A DNA stretch of 64,000 nucleotides from Crotalaria pallida (GCA_037953625.1 CM075652.1:53809501-53873500); one strand, 5' to 3'. Positions 10,816 to 22,314 are shown, counted from the stretch's first letter. Numbers and translations are program-made. Notes: generated from the sequence alone by a model not told the origin.

Positions 10816-11859
10816 CTACGTTTGCTTTTTTGCATTCTCCTTAGTAACCTTCAAACTAGCAATATAGCAGGTTTTCGCTTGCATTTGATCTGCCCGTACT
10901 GTGATAACCGCACCCTTCTCTCCTGGAAACTTCATTGCCATGTGAAGAGGGGAAGCAACCACCTGGAATGCTTTCAGGGTGGGGCGCCCTAAAATCGCAT
11001 TATACGCCGATGGGCAATCTACCACCGCAAAAGATATCTTCTCAGTCCGACATCGAGGGGGTGTTCCCAGTGTTAGCCTGATGTCAATATACCCCCTTGG
11101 TCTGATAGTGTCTCCGGTAAAACCAATTAACTCCTTTTGACATGGGAGAAGATCCTGAGGCTTCAACTTCAATCGATCAAAGAGCTCAGAAAACATGATG
11201 TTGGAAGAACTCCGTTGGTCTACCATCATTCTGCAAACTTTGAACCTATCAATTATCCCTGTTATCACCAGTGGGTCATTATGATGAGGAATGACTCCCT
11301 CCAGATCTGCTTCAGTGAACATAATAGGCGGATGGGACACTTTTTGTCTACTGGAGGAGGCGACAACCATTGTTGCAAGTTTTAACTGCCGCTTTTGAGA
11401 TGTTATAGAATCATTTTCACCTGAAAATCCTCCTGCAATTGTAGAGATTAGTTCTAAATCTTCATTACTAGTACCGCTTTTACCTTCTTTTTTGACGGGA
11501 GAATTTCTGGTATGCCTGGGGGTTCTATCTCTTTTTGCTGGTGATCGGGTTCTCCTCTGTACAGGACTCCTGGTTCTCCTCCTTACTGGGCTTCTGGCTC
11601 TCCTTCCAGAATTACGTTCGTTGGATGACCCTCCAGGAGACCGGACATACCTATTCAGTTTTCCCCTTCTTATCAGCGTTTCTAATGCATCTCTCAGCTG
11701 GACACATTCTTCATCCGTGTGGCCATATCCCCCATGCCAACTGCATCTTTTACGCTGGTTTTCCTTGGTGGGTGGTCTTCTTAGCAGGGGAGGTCTGTCT
11801 ATTTCCATCAGTTCTGCATTCATTACCTCTCTAAGGATCTGAGACCTTGAAGTGTTCAA
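10816..11859 (-). pseudogene. Gag C-terminus with zinc-knuckle-like motif and aspartic protease
   Basis: The first residues include CSWHGGYGHTDEEC, a Gag zinc-binding motif, followed by an Arg/Ser/Pro-rich linker with repeated RSPVRRRTRSP words. The aspartic protease region follows (VITGIIDRFKVCRMMVDQRSSSNIMF; flap region GFTGDTIRPRGYIDI; AYNAILGRPTL). The usual catalytic D-[ST/G]-G is altered to D-Q-R-S, so protease activity is probably lost. About 348 codons; neighbouring gag and pol parts are in other frames. Confidence 0.8.
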
Positions 11860-12530
11860 GGGCGTGTACTCATCATATTTGCTCTCTGGCTTCCTTCCCC
11901 TTGAATCTCCTCTCCCAGTCCATTCTCCTTCCCGATTACCTTTGCCTGATCCTTTCGGAAAGAACGCCTCTTTCTTCTTACTTGTTCCTCAAATGACATA
12001 GTTATCCTGGGCCTTCTGATATTCTTCCAAATTGATATACTTTTCTGCCCTCTCCATCACCTCATCCATAGTTCTAATCCTGTGCATGAACAAATGATCA
12101 GTAAACTCACCAAGTTTCAGGGCTCTCATCAACAAGTGAAGGGCCACGGATGCTTCAATGTCACTGATCGACAGGTATTCTGAATTAAATCGGGTGAGGA
12201 AATCCCTTAGTGACTTGTCTTTTCCTTGCTTAATCTGCGACAGGTGATGTTCAGATTTTGGCTGAGCCTTACTAGTAGTGAAATGGCCCAGGAATTTCGC
12301 AACTAAATCTTTCCAACACCTAATAGAGTTGGGCTCCAGTTTTGAGTACCACCTTAATGCTGCCTTTTTCAGAGTCAAGGGAAAAGTGCGGCACTTGTAC
12401 GCATCTTTAGCTCCCTGACAAGACATTGCCACCAAAAAACTGTCTATGTGCTCCTGAGGGTCCGAATTTCCGAAGTAAGAATCCACATTAGTTGGAGCTT
12501 TGAGATTCTCAGGCATCGGAAAGTTCATAA
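11860..12530 (-). pseudogene. Gag capsid domain (Retrotrans_gag)
   Basis: The main open stretch (11989-12528) begins MNFPMPENLKAPTNVDSYFG and contains DPQEHIDSF, ALRWYSKLEPNSIRCWKDL and LSQIKQGKDKSLRDFLTRFN, the capsid-like domain of gypsy Gag. An opal/frame break near 11985 separates it from the zinc-knuckle part at 11860. It would assemble virus-like particles in the cytoplasm. Confidence 0.82.
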
Positions 12531-13010
12531 TCTGATCAGAAAATGGGTGATCTCTTTCTTCTAGTTCCTCCTCCCTTAAAGGGTCCTCCTCAACTTCTGG
12601 TGTGGAAAATGTTGTCCCTTTTTTTCAGCTCTTTCTTTAATTTATCCTGCGCATCCAAACGCTTTCGGAGGCGCGCCAACTCCGTTTCCAAGTTCATCTT
12701 TCTTTGCGAACGTCCATCTGATGATCCTCTGCTCTCATGTTCAGAATGCGGGGGCTGTCATCCTTAAAGGATAGCCTCTGCCGCGATTTTTCCTGATCAG
12801 TTCGAGGGGGACTATCATGCTTGGACCGTTCTTCTTCCACTTGTTTCCTACCTTCACTTAGGTGTTCCCTTAAATCTTTCTGTTGGGTGAGAGCTTTTCC
12901 CCCATTCAAACGGTTCCTCAAGTCTCCCCCACTATGGTGGCTGGGTTCAATGCGTTCTCCTTGTGACCGGTTATCCATCTTTTTCACAAAAGTGGTGGGA
13001 ATGAGTTTCT
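12531..13010 (-). pseudogene. Gag N-terminal region, degraded
   Basis: An open stretch 12694-12987 (MKKMDNRSQGERIEP...) is polar, rich in Lys/Arg/Glu, and lies just downstream of the primer-binding site where gag begins. The frame is broken between it and the capsid domain. Function follows only from its position. Confidence 0.55.
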
Positions 13011-13013
13011 CGC

Positions 13014-13031
13014 TCCCACTGTGGTCGCCAA
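13014..13031 (-). other. Primer-binding site (tRNA-Arg type)
   Basis: On the minus strand TGGCGACCACAGTGGGAG starts one base after the 5' LTR. It is complementary to the 3' end of the plant tRNA-Arg(UCG) as I remember it (...CTCCCACTGTGGTCG-CCA). tRNA-Arg priming is typical of the Tat/Ogre group. Confidence 0.8.
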
Positions 13032-13032
13032 T

Positions 13033-13703
13033 GTTCTGTCGTAGAAAACTTGGTACTTGAACTAAGCGGTTAAGCGTCTGTCCAAGTCTTCTACTATTGC
13101 GTTTAGACTGAGGAGTGTCACCCTGATTTCCAGGATACCAGCTCTGCTGTCATTTGCTTGGGTGTGGTGTGTGTTTTTGTGAGATTGAAGGATGCATACC
13201 TGATTACCTTCTGTTCTCTTATATAGGCTGATACCCTTACTGTTGGTTTTCCCACTCATCAATGGGTTTAGCCGAATTACCACTAACGACAGGTGATTAA
13301 TGCCTTGTGTAATGAGGGAATAATAGGCATACCAGCTTTACTACAGTCTTCATTAGCAAAGGAATCCTAGGATGGAGTCTTAACTGCTTTAGGCGCTTAG
13401 TAACTGCTATACCGGTAAAACGAAGCGTGAGAATCTTCTTTCTCTATGCTTGTAAACAACCGATCCAGCTGAATGGAGGATTTGGGTTTATCTTTTGGGC
13501 CTCTTATACCGGTATACCAGTTTCAAGGGGTATTGGGCTACTAAAGAGCCTTTTATGTTGAGAAACTGATTCAATAAGGGTATGGGCCCTTTTAGGGCCT
13601 CCAAATCCGGTAAACCGGTTTTATGACGTCCAAGTCCCTTAAAGGGCCTTCATATCCGGTAAACCGGTTTGATGAAGTATTTTTCTAGATCCGGTCCATA
13701 ACA
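13033..13703 (-). repeat. 5' LTR of the Tat-like element
   Basis: Partner of 1010-1681. Followed on the plus side by the GTTTT target duplication at 13704-13708. Confidence 0.9.
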
Positions 13704-13708
13704 GTTTT

Positions 13709-14781
13709 GTTCTGAAATAGTGCATACATTATTGGTTGAAAAAGTTTAGTTAATAGTTTGTACCGTTTGAAAAGATAGCCAACGGGTGCATTCTTTCATC
13801 TTTAATATCTATATATAAAACAGAAGATAGAAACGAAATTTTTTTTTCTCTGTATGCATTTAGAGCCAAAAGGAAGACAATAGTTAAACTTCTATGATCT
13901 GTACCATAACACTAAAAGATGAGAAAAACACTTATTGCAAATTTCTTCTTTGCACACTATAGATAACTATAATTAGTGTACTTATTCAAGTTTCTTAATC
14001 CCCATTTTTATCAATTCTAGGTTATATCAGTAATCAATATACTGCTAGTTCTGTTCCTGACTTATGTCAGAAGGGTCTGTTGAATCTTGGGAAATCATCG
14101 CGGTGCACGAATAGATTTTTAAGGACAATGTCTTTGACACGCCTCAGATCATATTCTTTTACTTTATATATTTTAAGTGTATATTCTTCATATTTTTTCA
14201 ACATTTATTACATTGTGAAATCTAGAAACTGGAAAGTGTTCAAGAAACATCAATTGTTTGTGAAAGAGATAATTTTGTAGATTGAATTTGAAGTTGGCCA
14301 TAGAATTCAAAACCGTAAGCCTAGGAAAATGTCTAGTTCTGATTGTATTCTCTTGTCTAGTCTAGGATTTAGTTAAGTTGGTTTCTCATTGTTTCATTGT
14401 TGAATTTTGCTTTGTTGGCTAGTGCTTGCTTCGTAACCTGTAGTTTGCTCTAGGCCAGGCCATGTTTGTATGGGTTGTATGTAATCAATTGCACTTTTAC
14501 CAAAAAAAAGAAATTTATTAATATAATTAATTTTGATTAATTTTAATGGGTGGTACATTTTGGACTCTAATATGCAAAAATATTGACATTTTATTGTTGT
14601 ACTATACAGCAAAAGAAAATCTAGTCCATATATTATTTTTTATTAGAAAATATGGCACTATAAAGACAAGTTTTTCAAAGATCTCGTAAAGGGCTTGTTC
14701 ACTTTGCGAAAATTTTACCCATTTTCATTTTTTAAAATTATTGATAATAATTATGACCTCATATTTACTTTATAATTTATT
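13709..14781. other. Non-coding AT-rich flank
   Basis: Continuation of the sequence that was split by the Tat-like insertion. No convincing ORF; 14080-14280 opens for 66 codons without recognisable similarity. 14400-14515 resembles a transcript 3' end running into an A8 tract (about 14503-14510), perhaps a retroposed tail. Confidence 0.5.
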
Positions 14782-15209
14782 CTAATTACACATACAATCC
14801 TGTATTTTTATTATGTTGCTTATATACAAATATTTATAAAGGAAATAGTTAAAACAACTCTTTATTGATTTCATCGCCTGTAAAATAAAATCGAAAAATA
14901 GGAAAATGAAATGAAAATAGGAGGTCACATTCATAATTAATAAAAATTAAAAAAAATATGGAATCATAATTATAATTATCAATAGTTTTCAAAAATAAAA
15001 ACAAAAAATGTTTTAGCAAAGGAAAAACATTCAAAAAATTATTTAATTTAAAATTTCCAATAGTCAACTAATTATTTGACATTCATTTCAATAAATTCTA
15101 TTGTCATGAGATAAGCAGATTATGAGTTTGCAGTTATTATTGATCGGTGATATTAATTGAACGGAATTTATTTTATGGATACGAGTACAATATATGTCTT
15201 ATTATTTTG
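14782..15209 (+). repeat. 430-bp direct duplication, copy 1
   Basis: Matches 19842-20273 in the same orientation with only scattered substitutions and small indels, for example the shared block TTTTCAAAAATAAAA and ATTATTTAATTTAAAATTTCC. AT-rich, no ORF shared by both copies. The copies flank the 5-kb island that holds the broken peptide gene. Confidence 0.85.
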
Positions 15210-15561
15210 GTAAAATTTTTAAAAGTAATTGAAAATAAGAGTTTGCAGTTATTATTTTGACTCAATTTAGCAAATTAATTACAAATAAAAAAGACACGTA
15301 TCTATATTCTTTTTTCTCTTTATTGATCAAATATTTTCTTTGCAAAAATTTAGTGTGTCTTAATTTCTCAATCATAGATACAAAATATCATTTTTACCAT
15401 ATTTTATATATAATTTTAACTTGAATTTGTCACAGTATTTTTATTTTCTTTTACCAATATAATGGGTTGAAAGGAGTAATTGAATTATTTGAAAAACAAT
15501 AAAATTTAAAGATAAATAAAGGTTAATATAATGGAATAAGGAAAGTCAAATATTGACCAAT

Positions 15562-15720
15562 AAAGGTGTCGGCGTAGAGGTAGAGGTACACTATGATATT
15601 CAGGGAGGCCAAAGATTCGATCCTTAATAGGAGTATTAGTTAGGAGAGCAAACCAAACACGCTCAAGGGATTAGTTCTACCATGATAACATGGCGAGAAT
15701 ACTTGCGTAACTAAAAAAAA
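15562..15720 (+). mobile_element. SINE-like element with tRNA-type promoter boxes
   Basis: GGCGTAGAGGTAGAGG (15571-15586) resembles an RNA polymerase III A box and AGATTCGATCC (15613-15623) a B box, about 40 bp apart; the unit ends in an A8 tract at 15713-15720. Imperfectly similar AAGTCAA flanks on both sides could be a target duplication. This fits a tRNA-derived plant SINE, though I cannot name a family. Confidence 0.5.
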
Positions 15721-15799
15721 TGGAAGTCAATGTTGAAATTATTACTTTTCTTTTTAGTTATATAATAGTTCGATGATTTTATCTGAATTAAAATATGGA

Positions 15800-15893
15800 A
15801 TATTGATTAGTGAAGACCTAATACAGATGGTAGATAATTGTGTTCCATAAATATGATGTAAAGAGTTCGATTTCTGCAATGTGAATAAAAAAA
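15800..15893 (+). mobile_element. Degenerate SINE-like element
   Basis: ACAGATGGTAGATAA (about 15822-15836) and GAGTTCGATTTCT (15862-15874) resemble A and B boxes and are followed by an A7 tract at about 15887-15893. Short and diverged. Confidence 0.35.
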
Positions 15894-16232
15894 CCATTAT
15901 AATTAGAGGTAAAATTCACTTAAATAATATTTGCCTTTAAACCATTATAAATTTCCCCCACTCCCACTCTTATTAAAATCCATATTCGGAGATTCACCTA
16001 ATACATCAAGACATGACTCGCTTAGAATCCGGATGTATCCTAGTAATACTAGGCGAACTGGGTGGGGAACAAAACAATAGTGAACTTGTGGCCTCTAATA
16101 TCTTAAAATACTAACATATTATTAACAATATATATTAACTCATAATTGACTTAAAATCTTGACCCCATGATGAATTCCTAATTTGAAGAAATATATTAAG
16201 AAATAATTCAATTATTTTTCTTCCTTCACTAA

Positions 16233-16239
16233 TATAAAA
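16233..16239 (+). promoter_or_regulatory. TATA box of the cysteine-rich peptide gene
   Basis: TATAAAA lies 80-86 bp upstream of the ATG at 16319, leaving a leader of roughly 50-55 bases, a normal layout for a small plant gene. Confidence 0.55.
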
Positions 16240-16318
16240 CGGGGAGTCAGATTAAACTTACATCAAAACCAAAATATTTGTTGAGTCTTAGTTCTATCAA
16301 TCTAAAAGTTTTGTGCTT

Positions 16319-16465
16319 ATGGGTTCCAGAAACGCTACTGCATTTGTCTTTATGATCATAATCATCATGTTTGCCACAATTGAAGATGGAGAGGCCACTC
16401 ATATTCACCCATCACAAAATTTCAACGTGATATGCTATGACATATGTATTTTAAAAGGAAACGGA
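16319..16465 (+). pseudogene. Small cysteine-rich secreted peptide gene, 5' part
   Basis: Forty-nine codons begin with a classic signal peptide: MGSRNATAFVF, a run of Ile/Met/Phe, then a polar cleavage region ending near GEA. A mature part with a C-X3-C pair (CYDIC) follows. The frame is then entered by a 1.58-kb insert, which supplies a stop at 16481-16483. The same frame resumes beyond the insert at 18054. Layout (signal peptide plus small Cys-rich domain) is that of secreted plant defence or signalling peptides such as thionin-like or NCR-like families; family assignment is inference. A TATA box stands upstream. It is the only host-type gene visible in the island. Confidence 0.6.
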
Positions 16466-18044
16466 TGGGGTACTCATCGATAATAGATGAGTACCAATAC
16501 AAAGGCTTAATCAACAGGTATGATTTGTTTGGTAGAATTAGAGGTGTTGATTAGTACTGGCTACCTGGAGTAGGAATACTCCCCAGTAGCCCAGGTGCAC
16601 GAAATAAGCACCCGAATGCTTTAATTTTTTTTTTTTTGGATTTTTAGTGGGTTTTTTCTTTTGGGGTCGTCCAGTATGGCTTAAATTTTTTTTATTTTTT
16701 ATTTTTACCAGATAAAGGAGGGTCGTTCCCTTAGGTTTTTTTTTTAATTTTTATTTTTTTTTAAATTATTATATTTTATGTTAATTGTTTTGTGAAAACT
16801 ATATTAAAAATAATTAAAAAAAAGTAAAATAAATATTAAAAATAAATTAGATTTTTTTTTAATATGTAGGACCATTTTAATAAAAAATTTAATCCTATGT
16901 GTAAAATTATTAAAATTTACTTTTAATTTGAGCTGGAGAGAGTACTCCCACTTATCCTATTTATAATATCCTGTTGTAATTCATTATATTTACTCTTTTA
17001 TGTTCTTGAGTGTAGGTGGTAAATTTAGGTAGTTAATATGCTAACTTAGATGAGTTAAATACCTGGAAAAAAAAACTTGAAAGGGATTGGTAAAAATAAA
17101 ATCATAAAATCTTAATCAAAATAAAAAATATGTGTGGCTGTAGAATTACTCGAGTTGTGTAGGCTACTCGAGTTTGTGGAAATGATTTTTTATCTTTGGA
17201 TTGTTAAATGCAAACAATAACGATCCGTGTGTATGATCCGACGTTAGAGGATAGCTACGACTTAATTCGTAATGAATAATTAATTAATATATTAATAATA
17301 ATAAAATATTAATAATACTATAAAAAATAACCACCTGCTAATAATAATAATATAAATTTATATGAACTACCTAATAATAATAATAATAACAAAAATAAAA
17401 AATACATTACAAAATATATTAAAATAAATAAATAAAATAATAATTAAAATAACTACTTGATAACATATTATTAAAAATGGAAAATATAAATTTATTTTAA
17501 AAATAAAAAATACAAAATAACTACTTAGCTTGTTCCGTAATGAACTTGATTAATAATATGTATTGTAGAAAATTTATTTTTATTAATTATTATTAAATAA
17601 ATGTAATAGAATTATTAAGTACTATAAGTAAAATTTAAAATTTTCTTATTATCTTTAATTTGAAAATATAATTTTTTATTTTATTTTGGTGAACAAAATA
17701 TAAAATTTTTGAACTGATCAAAATAAGTATGGTCCTGATCCGAGTGAATTAACTTGAATAAATTTGGCCCATTGATAAGCACTAATCCAAGGGCTTATAT
17801 CGATTATCCACGTGATAGACATCCAAACTTCTCTGAGCCGTTGATAATACTGAATCCAAGGGTGAAGGAAGTAGTCTTCGGAGGAGTAAATCTTACTTCG
17901 GAGGAGTAGTTACTAGTCTTGTCAAGGTAAGGTCATTACGGTAATAAGTATGAAAGAAAAAAATAAATGCAAAAAACCTGTACAAACCGGGAACAGTGGG
18001 TGTCATCAACGAGTATACAAACTCATCCACTTTGGATGAGTACA
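16466..18044. mobile_element. 1.58-kb insert with hairpin termini, MULE- or hAT-like
   Basis: Flanked by GGAAACGGA (16457-16465) and GAAAACGGA (18045-18053), a 9-bp duplication with one mismatch. The left end reads TGGGGTACTCATC, the right end in reverse complement TGTACTCATCC, so the ends are inverted. Each end is itself a hairpin (GTACTCATC...GATGAGTAC on the left, ACTCATCC...GGATGAGT on the right). Inside are further inverted words (GGCTACC...GTAGCC near 16558-16593) and long AT/TAA-rich stretches (17270-17470). No transposase ORF, so non-autonomous. The 9-bp duplication suggests Mutator; hAT (8 bp) is the alternative. Confidence 0.6.
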
Positions 18045-18053
18045 GAAAACGGA

Positions 18054-18137
18054 CCCATTTTAAAATGTACTTTCAAAGAGATATATTTTAAATTTTGCCG
18101 GGAGTTTTGTAAAATTAAATGCACACAGCACACATAA
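18054..18137 (+). pseudogene. Small cysteine-rich secreted peptide gene, 3' part
   Basis: Directly after the right target duplication the frame of 16319-16465 continues for 27 codons to TAA 18135-18137 and contributes four more cysteines, two in a C-X3-C-X3-C cluster. With one duplication removed the gene would be about 76 residues with six cysteines. The continuation in frame supports a real gene broken by one insertion rather than chance. Confidence 0.6.
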
Positions 18138-18286
18138 GTATAAAATATGATAGAGCGGGCAAGTTCTTGTTTAGTTTGCTACTTTGGTGTAAGTAGAAGT
18201 CTTTTGATATTGTATGCGATTAGCGAAATAAATTTGAAAGATAACAAATAAAAAAAAGTAAAATTCTTATGTTGCTTCTATAAGTA

Positions 18287-18553
18287 CTCCCTCCATTTTA
18301 TATATAGCATTTTTGAAACTTTTCCCTCTTGTTTTATTTGTTTTTTTCATAAATCTAATGCATAAGTTATACGGTTTTTTTCACCTATACCTTTATTTAT
18401 TACAATATCTTTCACATCAAATATATTTCTCTATTTTCAATAATGATTATATAGGGATATTATAATCAAAATAGCCCAAATTCTTGCATCATTTAACAAT
18501 TTCTAAAATCTCGTGCATAACATTCAAATACATTACTTATGAAATAAAGGAAG
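18287..18553. mobile_element. Stowaway-type MITE
   Basis: 267 bp flanked by TA on both sides (18285-18286 and 18554-18555). The left end CTCCCTCCATTTTATATA and the reverse complement of the right end CTTCCTTTATTTCATAAG are the imperfect terminal repeats of Tc1/mariner-derived Stowaway elements. AT-rich and without an ORF, hence non-autonomous. Confidence 0.82.
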
Positions 18554-18571
18554 TATCATTTCTCATCTTTT

Positions 18572-18770
18572 TTTTTTTTTTGGTTCTCACTATATCCATC
18601 CCACAATAGGAATGACTAATCCGTCAGAGTATCGCGGGACTCTTACGAGGCCAACTCTCTCTAGAAGGTTTTTTACATTAGCATGAGATAGGGATAGATC
18701 GAACCCTTGCCCTTAATATTTAAGTATCCCAGATCCCATCGTATCATTATGATAACCTCCACTGGTATCA
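18572..18770 (-). mobile_element. SINE-like element, reverse orientation
   Basis: On the minus strand AGGGTTCGATCTATCC (about 18693-18708) matches a polymerase III B box, preceded by an A-box-like GATACGATGGG, and the unit ends in an A-tract (poly-T at about 18570-18583 on the plus strand). Confidence 0.45.
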
Positions 18771-19564
18771 TTTTTCATCTGGTAAACCCGAGAGCTAACC
18801 ATGGTCACGGACCATTGATACCTTTAAAACCATTTTGCATAAAAACCGCCCATGGATCGAACAAACCGATAAAAAACGTAACAACCGGAAAAACGCATGT
18901 TGGTTTCCGATTTGAGCAACTCTGCTAGAATGAAAAAGAAAGGAGGAAGGCTTCATGTACTCTACCGTACACATTTTCCATTTTATAAAGAAAAATTGAA
19001 ACCATCGTGGCCTATGGTATATGACTTAATTTACTTTGTTTTAGTAATTATTTTCACATTCATAATTTAAATCTTTTAAGCTAGCTGATTCTTGTAATTT
19101 TTTCTAATTATTAAATTTTAATGAATTTATATGTGTATATATATATATTCACATCGGTTTGATTGCCATTATATCATCATTGGACTATTGAACCATGTAC
19201 TAAGGCCTTGACAAGATAAATGTCCTCTCTGGTTTATAATATATTGGTCATAAAAGACTTAAGACATTTTCCCTTCTTGATATCCAGCAATTGTTTCAAT
19301 ATCCAATCATAAGTCAATGGTTCTTTGTCGGAATCTATGGCACAAACAAATATAAATTATTGTGTCTTATGGTTTTTTTTTACACCAAGGGTACCCCCTC
19401 CATGTGTACATTAAAAAAAAAAAAAACCATTTATGGTTGACCACACAAAAGATAAAAGGGTTGCGTTAACCACTCTTTTTGAAGCATCTCGATATACAAA
19501 ATATATTATTTCCCTATGCAAAACCATTTTTTTTTATTTCCTTAAACAATGTCCTAAGCATAGT

Positions 19565-19841
19565 TATTAAAACTAGACCGGACCGACCCGACCGGTTCAA
19601 TCAAAATACCGGTGAACCGGACCCCTGACCGGTCCGATTAACTTATTTTTCGGTCATGGTTTTTTACAGCTTTGAATCGCTTAAAATTGGGCTAAACCAG
19701 TGAACCAGTGGATGAACCGGTTTTTTTCTAAATATTTTAATTTCAAATAAAAATGCAATGATTGGAGTCGACCTTGGGACCTCCCACATTTACAATACAG
19801 GATTACCATTGCACCAGCGGTGATTCTAATGCCATGTTTCT
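19565..19841. repeat. GGACCGG-rich dispersed plant repeat
   Basis: Dense ACCGG/CCGGT words (GACCGGACCGACCCGACCGG and ATGAACCGG) are followed by a tail with TTGGGACCTCCCACA. This mixture is familiar from many plant genomes, but I cannot assign a class. No ORF. It directly abuts copy 2 of the 430-bp duplication. Confidence 0.45.
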
Positions 19842-20273
19842 TAAATTACACATATAATCCGGTATTTTTATTTTGTTTCTTATTTCTAAATATTTATACA
19901 GGAATTGGTTAAAACAACTCTTTATTGATTTCATCATTTCTTGTAAATGAAAATTGAAAATTGGAAAATGAAATGAAACTAGGAGGTCTCATTCAAAATT
20001 AATAAAAATAAAAATGAAAAATGAAATCATAATTATAATTATCAATAGTTTTCAAAAATAAAAGCAGAAAATGTTTTAGCAAAGGAAAAACATTCCAAAA
20101 ATTATTTAATTTAAAATTTCCAATAGTCAACTAATTATTTGACATTTATTTCAATAAATTCTATTGTTATGAAATAAGCAGAATATGAGTTTACAATTAT
20201 TATTTATCAATGATATTAATTGAACGGATCGGAATTTATTTTATGGATACCAGTATAATTTATCTTATTATCG
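19842..20273 (+). repeat. 430-bp direct duplication, copy 2
   Basis: See copy 1 (14782-15209). Similarity stops at about 20273 and starts just after the GGACCGG repeat, so the edges are sharp. Confidence 0.85.
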
Positions 20274-20802
20274 TCGTAAAAAGTTTAACAGTTTTGATAT
20301 ACTTAACCCCTAGGGCTGAGCTTATGCATGTAAAAAGTTTTCAAAATCATTTTCACATAATAAATAATCAAGATCTAATCAATATTCATTTATTACATTT
20401 AATTATCCGTTGTTTCTTATTATTAAAATAAAGAGTTGGAAAATATTTGGACTTGATAGATAACAAAATTTAGAATATAAAAATTCTAAAGTAATTATCA
20501 CTATATCAATCGTTCATTTTTATTTATCGAATGAAGTTCATTGATTTGCAACTTGAATTCGGTAATGAAACATTTAGACCAAAAATTAATAAGAACGTAG
20601 TTGAGATAAATATTTCTAAAAGATAGGGATTTCTTTAATAATCAATTTAAAGTTTAATATAGTGTTATCTCAAAAGAAGTCCTTAGCATAATTTAGAAAC
20701 CGATACGCGAATTCATTTGTTGAACACCAGAGTGCGCGAAAATAAATTGAATAAATCACTGGATCATTTGTACATCAAAATATATATTTATATATGTGAT
20801 GA

Positions 20803-20835
<33 letters not shown>

Positions 20836-20890
20836 TTAAAGTCAGGTATATCATAGTTGATCCAGTACATCATCAACATTATAACTCTTA
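20274..20890. other. AT-rich non-coding stretch with TA microsatellite
   Basis: No ORF of note. A (TA)n/(CA)n microsatellite lies at 20803-20835. It ends at a sharp junction with the truncated LTR at 20891. Confidence 0.6.
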
Positions 20891-22314
20891 TAATTGATAA
20901 AGACTAAAAATTACAATCACAAATATATCATGGACAGATAATAATGCAAATACATATGAACACACCAGTTTTCAACATTATAACTCTTATAATGCAAGTG
21001 ACATGATGTATGATTTTCTATCCACAACTGAGGCCTCTAAAAGTCCATCTTGGACGTCCATCCAATACACCCTTGTGTTCCCGGAACACCGACATTCGTT
21101 CCCAGAACGTAATGCCGAACCATACTTGGATAATAAGCATCATACCCGGAGTGTGCACCACGTTCCCAGAACGCATACGTTCCCAGAACGCATCAAAACC
21201 AGGTCCCGAACACTGGCCACATATCTATAATGTGTCATCAAGTAGGTTATAATTTGGTACTCCCGGAGTACCCTCCTCATATTCCCAGAATATGATAAAC
21301 GTTCCTACCAACCAGACTTCCAGTCTATATGGATGCACAAATATCGGGGTTGGTTTTATCTTTGCATTAATTATGTGATTTAGAAAATATTCCAATATTC
21401 TCTTTTGAATGATTTATTTGAGGCATACTCTTTGGCACATAAATCTCCTTTGAATTATCTCAAAACATGCCTTTAAGCTTAGATTGGGAAAAATATAACC
21501 AATGGTATCTAAAAAACTTAACTTTTTATTTTTCAGATTCAGGTACTAACCGGTTACAGTTTCAGGCTAACTGGTTAGAATTACAGACCTGAACTGTTTA
21601 CCATTGTAATTCAGGAAAACCCTTTTCTTGAATTCTCTACCCAATCCATAAATCAATTTAACATTATTTTATGCCTCAAAAACCACTGTTTTATCATTCA
21701 AAAGGTCTAAATCACATCTCATTCTCCAATGAACATAATTTCCTCTTGAAATTATCTCATTAACTTAAGGCATAAACTCCATTCCTTCAAATCTGAACCA
21801 TGATGTTATGAACACTCATTTTCAGATTATTTATAATGAAATTAAAGTATAGATTTGAGCCAAAATCACTAACATCTCAGGACTGATTTAATAAATGGAT
21901 TTTCTTTGAAATTTTACAGTGTCTAACCGGTTACGAATATCAAATAACCGGTTAGATTATGCCGTCAGTCCACTAAAACCAGAGATTTGACAATTCATTT
22001 TCTTCTTTTCTCAAATCTAACCCAATTTCAACATTCACAAAGTTCATATGCCTTAAGATAAACATGCTCATACCCAGAAACACATTTAGTTTGCATGCAT
22101 CAAGTTTATGGTATTAATTTGCACAAAAATCAACACAAACACCATTTAATACCACAAAACTCATAATCAACAATTAATTTTTGATCTCCAATCTTAAATC
22201 ACTTGCATGCATCAATTTAATTTTGCTCAAACAGAATTGAGCCAGAATTTTGGCCTCCAAGCCTTTGTGCTTAAAACACATAATGCCCTTTTGAGTTTAT
22301 CATTTTCCAGATTC

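Larger units (their letters stand above)
1010..13703 (-). mobile_element. Tat-like Ty3/gypsy LTR retrotransposon with antisense gene
   Basis: Two direct LTRs (1010-1681 and 13033-13703) start TGTTCTG and end ATAACA on the plus strand and are flanked by the same 5-bp duplication GTTTT (1005-1009 and 13704-13708), so the whole 12.7-kb insertion is delimited. Reading leftwards from the right LTR come a primer-binding site, gag, protease, reverse transcriptase, RNase H and integrase, then a long spacer with a plus-strand gene, a purine tract and the 3' LTR. tRNA-Arg priming, a second RNase H-like domain before integrase and extra ORFs are known Tat-lineage traits. By eye the LTRs differ at roughly 16-17 of about 671 positions, so insertion is fairly recent, yet the coding regions carry many frameshifts and stops. 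A solo LTR (8763-9885) interrupts RT. Confidence 0.92.

Noticed and set aside
6548..12767. Plus-strand ORFs across the Tat-like gag-pol (for example 7748-8143, 11492-11842)
   Set aside because: They are shadows of minus-strand gag-pol reading frames.
14400..14515. LINE or retrogene 3' end with A-tract
   Set aside because: Only an A8 tract and T/G-rich text; no target duplication or coding remnant found.
16466..18044. Helitron
   Set aside because: There is a near-perfect 9-bp target duplication and inverted ends; Helitrons have neither and insert at AT without duplication.
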